Source: Loktanella sp. DSM 29012
GTDB lineage: Bacteria > Pseudomonadota > Alphaproteobacteria > Rhodobacterales > Rhodobacteraceae
DNA length: 64,000 bases
Direction: 5' to 3'
Assembly (NCBI RefSeq): GCF_900110705.1
Contig: NZ_FOEJ01000002.1
Location: forward strand, 372,001-436,000
Both the position numbers and the translations under genes were made by a program. Every line of letters begins with the position of its first letter. Position 1 is the stretch's first letter. Positions 55,948 to 64,000 of the stretch are shown piece after piece. Below the pieces are notes generated by a model that was not told the origin of the DNA, ran no database searches, and saw only the letters and a program-made list of their open reading frames with translations.

Positions 55948-56588
55948 CGGCGTGCCGCGCGCCAGCCAGCGGCGCGTGCCTCGGCTTCGGTGCAGAACCA
56001 GCGTTCACCGCGCGACGGGCTGATCCGGGTCTCGTCATAGAATGCGTTGCCGGGCACATGGTAGATTCGCCCGCTGCTGCTAATGTTGCCCTTGATGACG
56101 CAGCCGCCGGGGGGCGCATCGCGCACCTGCTCCTGCGCCCGGAAATCCGAAGGCCGCTGCATTTGCGCCGACCAGAAACCGGCCCCACTGCGCCGCGCCG
56201 CATCCTCGTCCGGGACATAGACCGTGTCATACCGGCGATAGGCGATGGCCAGCCCGTTGCGCACCATCTGCTGGCCAATGTCGACCCCGCCTGCGGTGCA
56301 ACGCGCCACGGTGCGGCCGTAACGGTCGACATCCAGCGGCGCACAACTCACCGCGCGCCCCGCGATCAACGCACGCAGCCCGTCGGTCGCATGGCTGCCG
56401 CAGGAAAACGGAAACCCCTGCGCACTGCGGCAATCCTGCCCGGCCTCTGGCGCATCGATGCCGTTCAATCTGATTCGTGTCTCGCCCACGTGGATCGTGT
56501 CGCCGTCGATGACACGCGCAGGCCCAGAGATCTGGGCCGCCAGGGGGGCAGCACAGAACAGTAAACAAATGGTTAACAAAATCCGCAT
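55944..56588 (-). CDS. Secreted thermonuclease-family (SNase) protein
   Basis: A 214-residue exported nuclease-like protein. Signal peptide MRILLTICLLFCAAPLAAQ is followed by an SNase fold: ARVIDGDTIHVGETRIRLNG, IDAPEAGQDC and the catalytic Arg in DRYGRTVARC. The C-terminal region GGCVIKGNISSSGRIYHVPG and SPSRGERWFCTEAEARAAGW is the accessory module found in many such proteins. It would cut DNA or RNA outside the cytoplasm. The stop shares CTAG with the MFS gene. Confidence 0.9.
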   Translation of the reverse strand: MRILLTICLLFCAAPLAAQISGPARVIDGDTIHVGETRIRLNGIDAPEAGQDCRSAQGFPFSCGSHATDGLRALIAGRAVSCAPLDVDRYGRTVARCTAGGVDIGQQMVRNGLAIAYRRYDTVYVPDEDAARRSGAGFWSAQMQRPSDFRAQEQVRDAPPGGCVIKGNISSSGRIYHVPGNAFYDETRISPSRGERWFCTEAEARAAGWRAARR

Positions 56589-56622
56589 ATCCCCAATCTG
56601 GGGGGCGGATGTGGCGTTTCAA

Positions 56623-56649
56623 TGGCGCGAAACATGACGTTTCGCGCCA
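56623..56649 (-). terminator. Hairpin downstream of betA
   Basis: TGGCGCGAAAC and GTTTCGCGCCA form a perfect 11-base stem with a 5-base loop, beginning 12 bases past the betA stop on the minus strand. The trailing T-run is short (TTGAAA), so it may also act for readthrough from the nuclease side. Confidence 0.6.
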
Positions 56650-56661
56650 AATCGATTCAAA

Positions 56662-58320
56662 TCAGCGCTGACTGACGGCCCATTTCGGATTGATCCACGG
56701 CACATCATTGGCCCGTGGCAGCGGATCGCGGCCCAGAATGTGATCCGACGCCTTTTCACCCACCATGATCGACGGCGCATTCAGGTTGCCGTTGGTGATC
56801 TGCGGAAAGATTGAGCTGTCCGCGACCCGCAACCCCTCCACACCGATGACACGACATTCAGGATCGACCACAGCCATCGGGTCATCAGCGGCTCCCATGC
56901 GGCATGTGCCGCAGGGATGATAGGCGCTTTCGGCGTGTGCGCGGATGAAATCATCAAGTGCTGCGTCCGATTGCACGGCCTCACCGGGCTGGATTTCGTG
57001 TCCGCTATAGGGTGCAAATGCGGCTTGCCCGAAAATTTCGCGCGTCAGGCGGATACAGGTGCGGAAATCGGCCCAGTCCTGCGGATCGGACATGTAGTTG
57101 AACAGGATATGCGGGTCCGCCGCCGGGTCCGCGCTGGTCAGCGTGACCGCCCCGCGCGAGGCGCTGCGCATCGGGCCGACATGCGCCTGATAGCCATGCC
57201 CCTCTGCCGCGACCTTGCCGTCGTAGCGGATCGCCAGCGGCAGGAAATGAAACTGGATATCGGGATATTCCACACCCGGCTTGGACCGGACAAAGGCTGC
57301 GGATTCGAACTGGTTCGAGGTGCCCAGACCGCGTTTGCCGAACAGCCAGGCTGCGCCGATCAACGCTTTCCAGATCAGTTTCCAATAGGTGAACAGCGTC
57401 ACCGGCTGGATCGCGGCCTGCTGGATATAGAGTTCGAGGTGATCTTGCAGATTCTGCCCGACACCGGGCCGGTCCGCGATCACTGCGATGCCGTGTTCCG
57501 CCAGATGATCCGCTGGTCCGATGCCCGACAGCATCAACAGCTTGGGCGAATTGATGGCCGAGGCGGCAATGATGACCTCGCGCGTGGCGCGGATCACCTC
57601 GGTCTGCCCCTTGCGATCGACCTCGACGCCCACAGCGCGCCCCTCTTCAATCACCACACGGCGGGCAAAGGCGCGGATCAGTGTGCAGTTCTCACGCTTC
57701 AACGCGGGCCGCAGATAGGCATTTGCGGCCGACCAGCGCCGACCGCGATAGATGGTGGCATCATAGGGACCAAAGCCCTCTTGCTGTTCGCCGTTGTAAT
57801 CCTTGGTTTCGGGATATCCCGCCTGTTTGCCAGCCTCGACAAAGGCCTTGACCAGAGGATTGCGGCGCGGGCCGCGCGTGACATGCAGCGGACCGTCGGT
57901 GCCGCGCCAGGCCGGATCACCGCCGTGAATGCCCGCGTGCCAATGTTCCATCCGTTTGTAGTAGGGCAACACGTCGGCATAGGCCCAGCCGCGCGCGCCC
58001 ATCTCTTGCCATGTGTCAAAATCGCGGGCGTGGCCGCGTACATAGACCATGCCGTTGATCGAGGAGGACCCGCCGATCACCTTGCCACGTGGTGTGGCCA
58101 GGATGCGACCACCCAGATGCGGCTCCGGTGAGGTATGAAATCCCCAGTCGTAGGCTTTCATGTTCATCGGATAGGACAAGGCCGCAGGCATCTGGATGAA
58201 CGGGCCTGCATCCGATCCACCATGTTCTATCACGATGACCGATTTGCCGGCCTCGGCCAGACGGTAGGCCATTGCACATCCGGCAGAGCCCGCACCGACA
58301 ATTACGTATTCAGCTTGCAT
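56662..58320 (-). CDS. betA: Choline dehydrogenase
   Basis: A 552-residue GMC-family flavoenzyme that oxidizes choline to betaine aldehyde at the membrane. The FAD motif [20 protein letters not shown] is at the N-terminus, with the GMC signature [20 protein letters not shown] and the second [17 protein letters not shown]. The catalytic His is probably H468 in [12 protein letters not shown]. The ATG at 58320 begins MQAEYVIV; a TTG/GTG a few codons upstream is possible. It follows betB on the same strand with a 22-base palindrome between them. With betB it makes the osmoprotectant glycine betaine. Confidence 0.95.
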   Translation of the reverse strand: MQAEYVIVGAGSAGCAMAYRLAEAGKSVIVIEHGGSDAGPFIQMPAALSYPMNMKAYDWGFHTSPEPHLGGRILATPRGKVIGGSSSINGMVYVRGHARDFDTWQEMGARGWAYADVLPYYKRMEHWHAGIHGGDPAWRGTDGPLHVTRGPRRNPLVKAFVEAGKQAGYPETKDYNGEQQEGFGPYDATIYRGRRWSAANAYLRPALKRENCTLIRAFARRVVIEEGRAVGVEVDRKGQTEVIRATREVIIAASAINSPKLLMLSGIGPADHLAEHGIAVIADRPGVGQNLQDHLELYIQQAAIQPVTLFTYWKLIWKALIGAAWLFGKRGLGTSNQFESAAFVRSKPGVEYPDIQFHFLPLAIRYDGKVAAEGHGYQAHVGPMRSASRGAVTLTSADPAADPHILFNYMSDPQDWADFRTCIRLTREIFGQAAFAPYSGHEIQPGEAVQSDAALDDFIRAHAESAYHPCGTCRMGAADDPMAVVDPECRVIGVEGLRVADSSIFPQITNGNLNAPSIMVGEKASDHILGRDPLPRANDVPWINPKWAVSQR

Positions 58321-58347
58321 GATGTTCACCGCCCGCAAGGAGCGCCC

Positions 58348-58369
58348 CCAAATTTTCGCGAAAATTTGG
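58348..58369. repeat. Perfect 22-base palindrome between betB and betA
   Basis: CCAAATTTTCGCGAAAATTTGG is a perfect palindrome lying 24 bases past the betB stop and 28 bases before the betA start (minus strand). It could fold as a hairpin or cruciform, separate the two cistrons, or bind a dimeric protein. Similar sequences are familiar in Rhodobacterales intergenic DNA, but I cannot confirm copy number. Confidence 0.8.
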
Positions 58370-58393
58370 CCCCCGGCATCCGCCGGACGGCCC

Positions 58394-59848
58394 CTAGAAT
58401 GGTGCTTCGACCGGGTTCATGGCGACGTAGACGCCCTTGAGCTGGCTATAATGATCAATCGCCGCCTTGGAATTCTCGCGGCCCACGCCGGACAGCTTCA
58501 TCCCACCGAAGGGTGCCTCGACCGGGGCGAGGTTGTGGGTGTTGATATAGCACGTTCCTGCCTCGAACCCGGCAGCCATGCGGTGCGCTCGCGCCAGATC
58601 GCGGGTGAACACCGACGCCGCCAGACCGTAGGGCGTGTCGTTGGCCCGGCGCAGCGCCTCTTCTTCGGTATCGAAGGTCAGCACCGACATGACGGGGCCA
58701 AAGATTTCATCCGTCGCGATCGTCATGTCGTCCGTTACATCGGCAAAGACGGTCGGTTCGAGAAAGAAACCGTCAAGGTCCGGTCGTTTGCCGCCCGTCA
58801 CCAGCCGTGCGCCCTCTTGCACGCCCTTGGCGATGAACCCTTCGACCAGATCGCGCTGACGTGCGCTGACCATCGGGCCAAAGTTGGTCGCCATGTCCTG
58901 CGGGTCGCTCATGACGACGTTTTGCAGACGCTCTGACAGGCGGGCCAAGAACGCATCCACCATGCCCCGCTGCACGAACACCCGCGTGCCGTTGGAACAG
59001 ACCTGCCCCGAGGAATAGAAATTGCCCAGGATCGCGCCGCCCACGGCATCATCCAGGTCCGCATCGTCGAATACCACCTGCGGGGATTTCCCGCCCAGTT
59101 CCATCGTGACGTGGCGCAGCCCCTCGGCTGCGGCGGCATAGACCCGCTTGCCCGTGGGCACCGAGCCGGTCAGCGACACCTTGGCCACGCGTGGATCTGT
59201 GGTCAGCGCGGCCCCCACGGCCCCCAGCCCCTGCACCACGTTGAACACGCCCGGCGGCGCGCCCGCCTCGGTCAGGATTTCCGCGACCTTCAGCGCACAC
59301 AGCGGCGTGGTCTCGGACGGTTTGAACACCATCGTGTTGCCACAGGCCAGCGCCGGTGCGGCCTTCCAGCAGGCGATCTGGGTGGGATAGTTCCAGGCCC
59401 CGATACCCACGCAGACGCCCAGCGCCTCGCGGCGGGCATAGACGAAATCGCCGCCTGCCAGCTGGATATGCTCGCCCGTCAGACTGCCCGCGAGGCCGCC
59501 GAAGTATTCCAGCGCATCCGCACCGGACGTGGCATCGGCCACGGTCGTTTCCTGCAAAGGTTTGCCGGTATCATAGGTTTCCAGCACCGACAGGTCATGG
59601 TTGCGTTCGCGCATGATGTCGGCGGCGCGGCGCAGGATGCGGCCGCGTTCCGTGCCGGTCAATGCGGCCCATGCCGCCTGCGCATTCGCAGCAGCAGCCA
59701 GCGCGCGGTCAATGATCGCGGGGGTAGCCGCGTGGACGGTGGCAATCGTCTCTCCGGTGTAGGCATAGACGACGGGGATCGCCTCTCCGGCGGTATCCTC
59801 GACGTATTCACCTGCAATGTAGTGGCTGGCGGTCGGTTGGGTGGTCAT
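58394..59848 (-). CDS. betB: Betaine aldehyde dehydrogenase
   Basis: A 484-residue NAD(P)-dependent aldehyde dehydrogenase that turns betaine aldehyde into glycine betaine. The catalytic Cys284 is in [12 protein letters not shown] and the general-base Glu is in [30 protein letters not shown] and NTMVFKPSE are the cofactor-binding region, and the tail [18 protein letters not shown] is BetB-like. It lies between betI and betA on the minus strand and is expressed with them. The N-terminal [18 protein letters not shown] fits the family. Confidence 0.95.
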   Translation of the reverse strand: MTTQPTASHYIAGEYVEDTAGEAIPVVYAYTGETIATVHAATPAIIDRALAAAANAQAAWAALTGTERGRILRRAADIMRERNHDLSVLETYDTGKPLQETTVADATSGADALEYFGGLAGSLTGEHIQLAGGDFVYARREALGVCVGIGAWNYPTQIACWKAAPALACGNTMVFKPSETTPLCALKVAEILTEAGAPPGVFNVVQGLGAVGAALTTDPRVAKVSLTGSVPTGKRVYAAAAEGLRHVTMELGGKSPQVVFDDADLDDAVGGAILGNFYSSGQVCSNGTRVFVQRGMVDAFLARLSERLQNVVMSDPQDMATNFGPMVSARQRDLVEGFIAKGVQEGARLVTGGKRPDLDGFFLEPTVFADVTDDMTIATDEIFGPVMSVLTFDTEEEALRRANDTPYGLAASVFTRDLARAHRMAAGFEAGTCYINTHNLAPVEAPFGGMKLSGVGRENSKAAIDHYSQLKGVYVAMNPVEAPF

Positions 59849-59887
59849 GATCTATGCCTCCGATGGGCGAAAATGAAAATTGATGGC

Positions 59888-60442
59888 TCAGGCGCGGCGC
59901 AGCAGGTTCAGCAGTGTCAGGACACGTTCAGCACCCGCCGTCCCTACCCGGTCTGACGCGGCGCGCAGGTAGATGCCGTCGATCATCGCAGCGAGGGTGT
60001 CGGCAGCACCGGCAGGGTCAGGGGTCTGACCGCGCAGCGCATGGGTCAGGTTCGACCGCAATCGCCGCTGATACAGGCGCAGCAGGTGCAGCGCGTCAGG
60101 GTTCGTCTGGGCCTGCCCGTAAAACGTCATCCAGGCGGCGACTACGCCAGGCGCAAAACAGGACTGCGCAAAACTCGCGGTCACGATGGCGGCGGCACGG
60201 TCGTCGGTATCCCGCAGGGCGCTGATCACCTCCTTGCGATAGTCGGTCAGGATCTGGCGCATCGCCGCGACAAATATCTGACCCTTGCCCCCGAAATAGT
60301 GATGCGCCAGCGCCGACGACATGCCCGCACGCTTTGCGATGCGGCTGACAGAGACGTCCAGCGAACCAGCGTCGCCGACCTCTGCAATCGTGGCTTTCAC
60401 CAAGGCAGCACGGCGTATAGGCTCCATTCCAAGCTTTGGCAT
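59888..60442 (-). CDS. betI: TetR-family repressor BetI
   Basis: A 184-residue TetR-type regulator. It begins MPKLGMEPIRRAALVKATIA, and the HTH is VSRIAKRAGMSSALAHHYFG, the usual BetI DNA-binding start, followed by KGQIFVAAMRQILTDYRKE. BetI represses bet and choline-uptake genes and is relieved by choline. It begins the bet operon and is divergent from choX; a dyad at 60483-60502 lies between the two. The ATG at 60442 is chosen; the upstream extension overlaps the divergent promoter. Confidence 0.93.
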   Translation of the reverse strand: MPKLGMEPIRRAALVKATIAEVGDAGSLDVSVSRIAKRAGMSSALAHHYFGGKGQIFVAAMRQILTDYRKEVISALRDTDDRAAAIVTASFAQSCFAPGVVAAWMTFYGQAQTNPDALHLLRLYQRRLRSNLTHALRGQTPDPAGAADTLAAMIDGIYLRAASDRVGTAGAERVLTLLNLLRRA

Positions 60443-60482
60443 GTTGTCACTCCTGATCAGGTGTGGCACCCATAGCCCAAAT

Positions 60483-60502
60483 TTGATTGACTGATCAATC
60501 AA
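60483..60502. promoter_or_regulatory. betI: BetI-type operator
   Basis: TTGATTGA-CTGA-TCAATCAA is a perfect 8-base inverted repeat with a 4-base spacer. The TTGATTG half matches the known BetI box. It sits centrally in the 85-base gap between betI (minus) and choX (plus), so one BetI dimer pair could control both. Confidence 0.75.
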
Positions 60503-60527
60503 CAAAAAACTGACCGGGAGAAACCTA

Positions 60528-61457
60528 ATGACCCTTCGCTCTACACTTTCCGTCATTGCCCTTGTTGCGGCCACGCCCGCACTGGCACAGGACAACTGCA
60601 CCGAAGTCACCTTTGCCGATGTGGGCTGGACCGACATCACGGCCACAACCGCCGCCACATCCGTGGTGCTGGACGCGCTGGGATACGACACCGAAACCAA
60701 ATTGCTCAGCGTGCCCGTGACCTACATTTCGCTGGCCGAAGGCGACGTTGACGTATTCTTGGGCAACTGGATGCCCACGATGGAGGCTGACATCGCCCCC
60801 TACCGCGAGGCCGGCACCGTGGACACCGTGCGCGCCAACCTCGAAGGTGCGAAATACACCCTCGCCGTGAACAAGGCCGCCGCCGACATGGGCATCACCA
60901 CCTTTGCCGATATCGCCACCAACCGCGACGCGCTGGACGGCCAGATCTACGGGATCGAGCCGGGCAATGACGGCAACCGCCTGATCCTCGACATGATCGG
61001 CGCAAATGCATTCGACCTCGAAGGTTTCGAGGTCGTCGAATCGTCCGAACAGGGCATGCTGGCACAGGTCGAACGCGCCGACCGTGGCGGCGACCCGGTC
61101 GTGTTCCTGGGCTGGGAACCCCACCCGATGAACGCCAAGTTCGACATGACCTATCTGGAGGGTGGCGACGACTGGTTCGGCCCCGATCTGGGTGGCGCGA
61201 CCGTCTATACCAACACCACCGCCGGTTTCGCCGAGGCCTGCCCGAACGTCGGCACCCTGCTGACCAACCTCGTGTTCAGCCTCGAAATGGAAAACGAGAT
61301 CATGGGCGCGATCCTGAACGACAACGCCGACCCCGAAGAGGCGGCGACCGCATGGCTGGCGGATAACGCGGCCACGTGGCAGCCCTGGCTGGAAGGCGTG
61401 ACCACGGTTGACGGTGGCGACGCCACCGCAGCCGTCACAGCCGCACTGGCCAACTGA
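60528..61457 (+). CDS. choX: Choline ABC transporter substrate-binding protein
   Basis: A 309-residue periplasmic choline binder of the OpuAC/ProX type. Signal peptide MTLRSTLSVIALVAATPALA is cut before QDNCTEVTFADVGWTDITAT. The aromatic choline box is visible as W in VGWTD, W in FLGNWMPTM, and W in FLGWEPHPMN. The ATG follows a GGGAG site by 7 bases. It is followed by a 13-base-stem hairpin, then choW and choV. It imports choline for betA and betB. Confidence 0.94.
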   Translation: MTLRSTLSVIALVAATPALAQDNCTEVTFADVGWTDITATTAATSVVLDALGYDTETKLLSVPVTYISLAEGDVDVFLGNWMPTMEADIAPYREAGTVDTVRANLEGAKYTLAVNKAAADMGITTFADIATNRDALDGQIYGIEPGNDGNRLILDMIGANAFDLEGFEVVESSEQGMLAQVERADRGGDPVVFLGWEPHPMNAKFDMTYLEGGDDWFGPDLGGATVYTNTTAGFAEACPNVGTLLTNLVFSLEMENEIMGAILNDNADPEEAATAWLADNAATWQPWLEGVTTVDGGDATAAVTAALAN

Positions 61458-61463
61458 TTTCCG

Positions 61464-61493
61464 AACGGGGCCGCATGCAGATGCGGCCCCGTT
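61464..61493 (+). terminator. Intercistronic hairpin after choX
   Basis: AACGGGGCCGCAT and ATGCGGCCCCGTT form a perfect 13-base stem with a 4-base loop, beginning 6 bases after the choX stop. There is no T-run, and choW follows after 166 bases, so it probably protects the choX transcript or reduces readthrough. The rest of the gap to choW holds no recognizable gene. Confidence 0.7.
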
Positions 61494-61659
61494 TCACAAA
61501 TGACGGCCCCGACCCACGGCACCCTTGGCGGATGCGGCGGCTTGGGACTGAAACGGGCCCATCCCGACCGCACAGCACCGTGCTGCGGTAATGTCGCCCG
61601 ACACTGTTGTAACCGAACAGCGCGCCACACGGGGCCGCGCCGCTGAAGGAGTTCACGAG

Positions 61660-62508
61660 ATGGACTGGCTAAGCCTGAGTTTCCTGACAGACACAAAAAT
61701 ACCCGTCGGCGCCTGGTGCCGCGACCTGTTCGACGCGCTGAACGCCGCGATCGGACCAGCAATCGACCTTTTTGCCGACAGCCTGCGTGATTCGGTCGAC
61801 TGGATCGTCGATACCGTGCTGATCCCACCGCCCATCGTTGTCGTCCTGCTGTTCGTCGCATTGGCCTATGCGCTGCAACGACGCTGGCAGACGGCGCTAC
61901 TGGTGCTGGTCGGGTTCCTGTTCATCCTGAACCAGGGCTACTGGGAGGAAACGATCCAATCCCTCACGCTGGTGCTGCTGGCCTGCACGGCCTGCATGTT
62001 GATCGGCGTGCCCATCGGCATCGCAGGTGCGCATCACCCCCGGTTCTACCGCGCGCTGGTGCCGGTGCTGGACCTGATGCAGACGCTGCCGACCTTTGTT
62101 TACCTGATCCCCACGGTGGTGCTGTTCGGGATCGGCATCGTGCCGGGTCTGATCGCCACCGTGATCTTTGTGCTGCCTGCGCCGATCCGTCTGACCTACC
62201 TCGGGATTTCCTCCACACCCACGGCCCTGATCGAGGCCGCACAGGCGTTTGGTGCCACGAAACGCCAATTGCTGTGGAAGGTCGAACTGCCATCCGCCAC
62301 GCCGCAGATCATGGCGGGCCTCAATCAGGCGATCATGCTGTCGTTGTCGATGGTCGTCATCGCAGGTCTTGTCGGGGCCGCCGGCCTGGGCGTGCCGGTG
62401 GTGCGCGCCCTGAACACCGTGAACACCGCGCTGGGTTTTGAATCCGGCTTTATCATCGTGATCGTCGCGATCATGCTCGACCGTACGCTGAGGGTCCGCA
62501 AACCATGA
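61660..62508 (+). CDS. choW: Choline ABC transporter permease
   Basis: A 282-residue permease. It begins MDWLSLSFLTDTKIPVGAWC, has about six helices, and contains the EAA loop EAAQAFGATKRQLLWKVELP. Its MQTLPTFVYLIPTVVLFGIG region matches OpuAB/ProW-type permeases. The ATG at 61660 follows GAAGGAG. Its stop overlaps the choV ATG (ATGA). Confidence 0.94.
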   Translation: MDWLSLSFLTDTKIPVGAWCRDLFDALNAAIGPAIDLFADSLRDSVDWIVDTVLIPPPIVVVLLFVALAYALQRRWQTALLVLVGFLFILNQGYWEETIQSLTLVLLACTACMLIGVPIGIAGAHHPRFYRALVPVLDLMQTLPTFVYLIPTVVLFGIGIVPGLIATVIFVLPAPIRLTYLGISSTPTALIEAAQAFGATKRQLLWKVELPSATPQIMAGLNQAIMLSLSMVVIAGLVGAAGLGVPVVRALNTVNTALGFESGFIIVIVAIMLDRTLRVRKP

Positions 62509-63518
62509 ATGCTGTAGAATTCGACAACGTTTCCATCGTCTTTGGCGACCGCCCGCGATCGGCCCTGCCGCTGATGGACCAGGGCAAGACGCGCGCCGAG
62601 GTGCAGGCAGAGACCGATCAGGTGCTTGGCGTGCACAATTGTTCTCTGACGGTGGAAGAAGGCGAAATCCTCGTGCTGATGGGCCTGTCGGGGTCCGGCA
62701 AATCGACGCTGCTGCGGTCCGTCAACGGGTTGAACCCGGTGGTGCGCGGCGACGTGCGGATCGCCACGCCCGACGGCATGCAATCGGTGACTCAGGCCAA
62801 ATCGCGCAAACTGCGCAAACTGCGCCTGTCCAATGTGGCGATGGTGTTCCAGCAGTTCGGCCTGCTGCCATGGCGCACCGTGCGCGACAACGTGGGCCTT
62901 GGCCTTGAATTGGGCGGACTGTCCACCGCCAAACGCCGCGCTCGCGTGGACGAGGAACTGGCCCTTGTCGGTCTGGCCGACCGCGCCGACGCGCTCGTGG
63001 GCGAACTGTCGGGCGGCATGCAGCAACGCGTGGGCCTTGCCCGCGCCTTTACCACGGATGCGCCGATCCTGCTGATGGACGAGCCGTTCAGCGCACTTGA
63101 CCCGCTGATCCGTGCGCGTTTGCAAGACGAGCTGCTGGACATGCAGGCCGAACGTGGCCGGACCATCATTTTCGTCAGCCACGATCTGGACGAGGCGTTC
63201 AAGATCGGCAATCGCATCGCCATCATGGAAGGCGGGCGTATCATCCAGACCGGCACCCCACGCGACATCTTTACCAACCCAGCCAACGACTACGTGGCCG
63301 ATTTCGTGGCCCACATGAACCCGCTGGGCGTGCTGACCGCCCGCGACGTGATGACCCCCGGCACCGCCGGCGCATCCGAAATCGCAGCCGAAACCCCGGT
63401 GCAGGACATCATCGATACGTTGAAACAGGGCATGATCCTGAGCGTGGTGGAAAACGGCCAAAAGATCGGCCAGATCACCCCGACCTCCGTTCTCAACAGC
63501 CTGTCAAAGAACAGCTAG
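62505..63518 (+). CDS. choV: Choline ABC transporter ATP-binding protein
   Basis: A 337-residue ATPase with Walker A GLSGSGKST, the Q-loop VFQQFGLLPWRTV, signature LSGGMQQR, Walker B ILLMDEPFSALDP and H-loop FVSHDLDEA. The C-terminal extension (about 275-337) resembles part of the CBS/regulatory domain of glycine betaine transporters. With ChoX and ChoW it takes up choline. It overlaps choW by four bases. It is the last clear member of the operon. Confidence 0.95.
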   Translation: MNAVEFDNVSIVFGDRPRSALPLMDQGKTRAEVQAETDQVLGVHNCSLTVEEGEILVLMGLSGSGKSTLLRSVNGLNPVVRGDVRIATPDGMQSVTQAKSRKLRKLRLSNVAMVFQQFGLLPWRTVRDNVGLGLELGGLSTAKRRARVDEELALVGLADRADALVGELSGGMQQRVGLARAFTTDAPILLMDEPFSALDPLIRARLQDELLDMQAERGRTIIFVSHDLDEAFKIGNRIAIMEGGRIIQTGTPRDIFTNPANDYVADFVAHMNPLGVLTARDVMTPGTAGASEIAAETPVQDIIDTLKQGMILSVVENGQKIGQITPTSVLNSLSKNS

Positions 63519-63622
63519 ATGAGTTTGGAATCCGCATGTGGATGACCGCTGTGGGGACAAACTTGCTATTCCAGCGCATCGCAAGATATCGTACCGTGAG
63601 CTTTGGAGATGGAAAGCAAAAG

Positions 63623-63976
63623 ATGGCCAAGTCGATAAATCTGGCGGCAAAGCTCGCAACATTTGACGAAAAATGGTCTCCGCGCACTGTAGCATCCTTC
63701 AATGGTCACGACGTCATGGTCGTGAAGGTCGAGGGAGAGTTCAGATGGCATTCCCACGCAGACACAGATGATTTCTTCCTTGTTCTTTCAGGTGAAATCG
63801 AGATCCGGCTCAGGGACGGACCCGTCACCGTGACAGCGGGAGAGATGTTTGTCGTTCCTAAAGGTGTCGAACATTGCCCGATCGCCGAAAAGGAAGCGCA
63901 TCTGTTGCTGATCGAGCCGACTGGAACCCCCAACACTGGCGATGCCAGAACTGCCGCAGACCGGAAAGTCATCTAA
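63623..63976 (+). CDS. Cupin-domain protein
   Basis: A 117-residue single-domain cupin. The two metal-binding motifs are seen in GEFRWHSHADTDDFFLVLSG (His-x-His plus Glu/Asp) and in the later FVVPKGVEHCPIAEKEAHLL. The ATG at 63623 follows GGAAAG; an upstream ATG gives an unconserved extension. It is about 105 bases past choV and has less GC-rich codon use, so it may be a separate unit. The substrate is unknown. Confidence 0.85.
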   Translation: MAKSINLAAKLATFDEKWSPRTVASFNGHDVMVVKVEGEFRWHSHADTDDFFLVLSGEIEIRLRDGPVTVTAGEMFVVPKGVEHCPIAEKEAHLLLIEPTGTPNTGDARTAADRKVI

Positions 63977-64000
63977 GCGACTGACCGAAATGGGATCAAA

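Overview
The window is a high-GC, gene-dense piece of an alphaproteobacterial chromosome. It most resembles the Rhodobacterales (Roseobacter group). This rests on the gene content (DUF1194, DUF3047 and DUF2937 proteins, a short-type prolyl-tRNA synthetase, a PerM-HdaA-Ppk-Ppx block, pccB/pccA/mcm with small lineage-specific genes between them, and divergent betI-betB-betA and choXWV) and on GC-rich intergenic elements typical of the group. The species cannot be named from the sequence. I saw no rRNA, tRNA, CRISPR array, insertion sequence or prophage. No gene-free stretch exceeds 300 bases; the longest is 27127-27412.

Layout. (1) 1-14395 is an exopolysaccharide locus. It holds three glycosyltransferases and a flippase (minus strand), a Wza-like export lipoprotein, a hybrid sensor kinase with a periplasmic partner protein, GalU, a fused WecG-type glycosyltransferase/phosphoglycosyl transferase, a LuxR-type response regulator, a kinase-less Wzz-like co-polymerase and a Wzy-like polymerase. 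A palindrome of the form CTATCCG-NN-CGGATAG occurs three times, each about 80-90 bases upstream of a start codon in this locus, which suggests a local regulon. (2) 14464-18058 carries an arginase-family ureohydrolase and an NMT1/THI5-type ABC transporter whose ATPase seems to start at ATC. (3) 18332-25318 carries nagK-nagA, a MarR regulator, sdhE, an XRE regulator, an aspartate/prephenate-type aminotransferase, a DedA protein and a MATE pump. (4) 25363-36004 carries a lysozyme-like protein, an NAD-dependent epimerase, a secreted hydrolase behind a (GACA)8 repeat, parE, an AT-rich orphan gene, DUF3047 and DUF1194 proteins, a lipoprotein cytochrome c and lolCD.

(5) 36096-43166 carries proS, then perM-hdaA-ppk-ppx, linking replication control with polyphosphate metabolism. 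(6) 43124-54509 is the propionyl-CoA/methylmalonyl-CoA region. mcm heads a run of small genes, and pccA and pccB are separated by four small genes. (7) 54715-63976 carries an MFS drug exporter, a secreted nuclease, the choline-to-glycine-betaine system (betA, betB, betI, a BetI-type operator, choXWV) and a cupin.

Two genome-scale habits stand out. Same-strand genes are commonly joined by 1-8 base overlaps. Five convergent gene pairs end on one shared CTAG, so that both genes use TAG stops in the same four bases.
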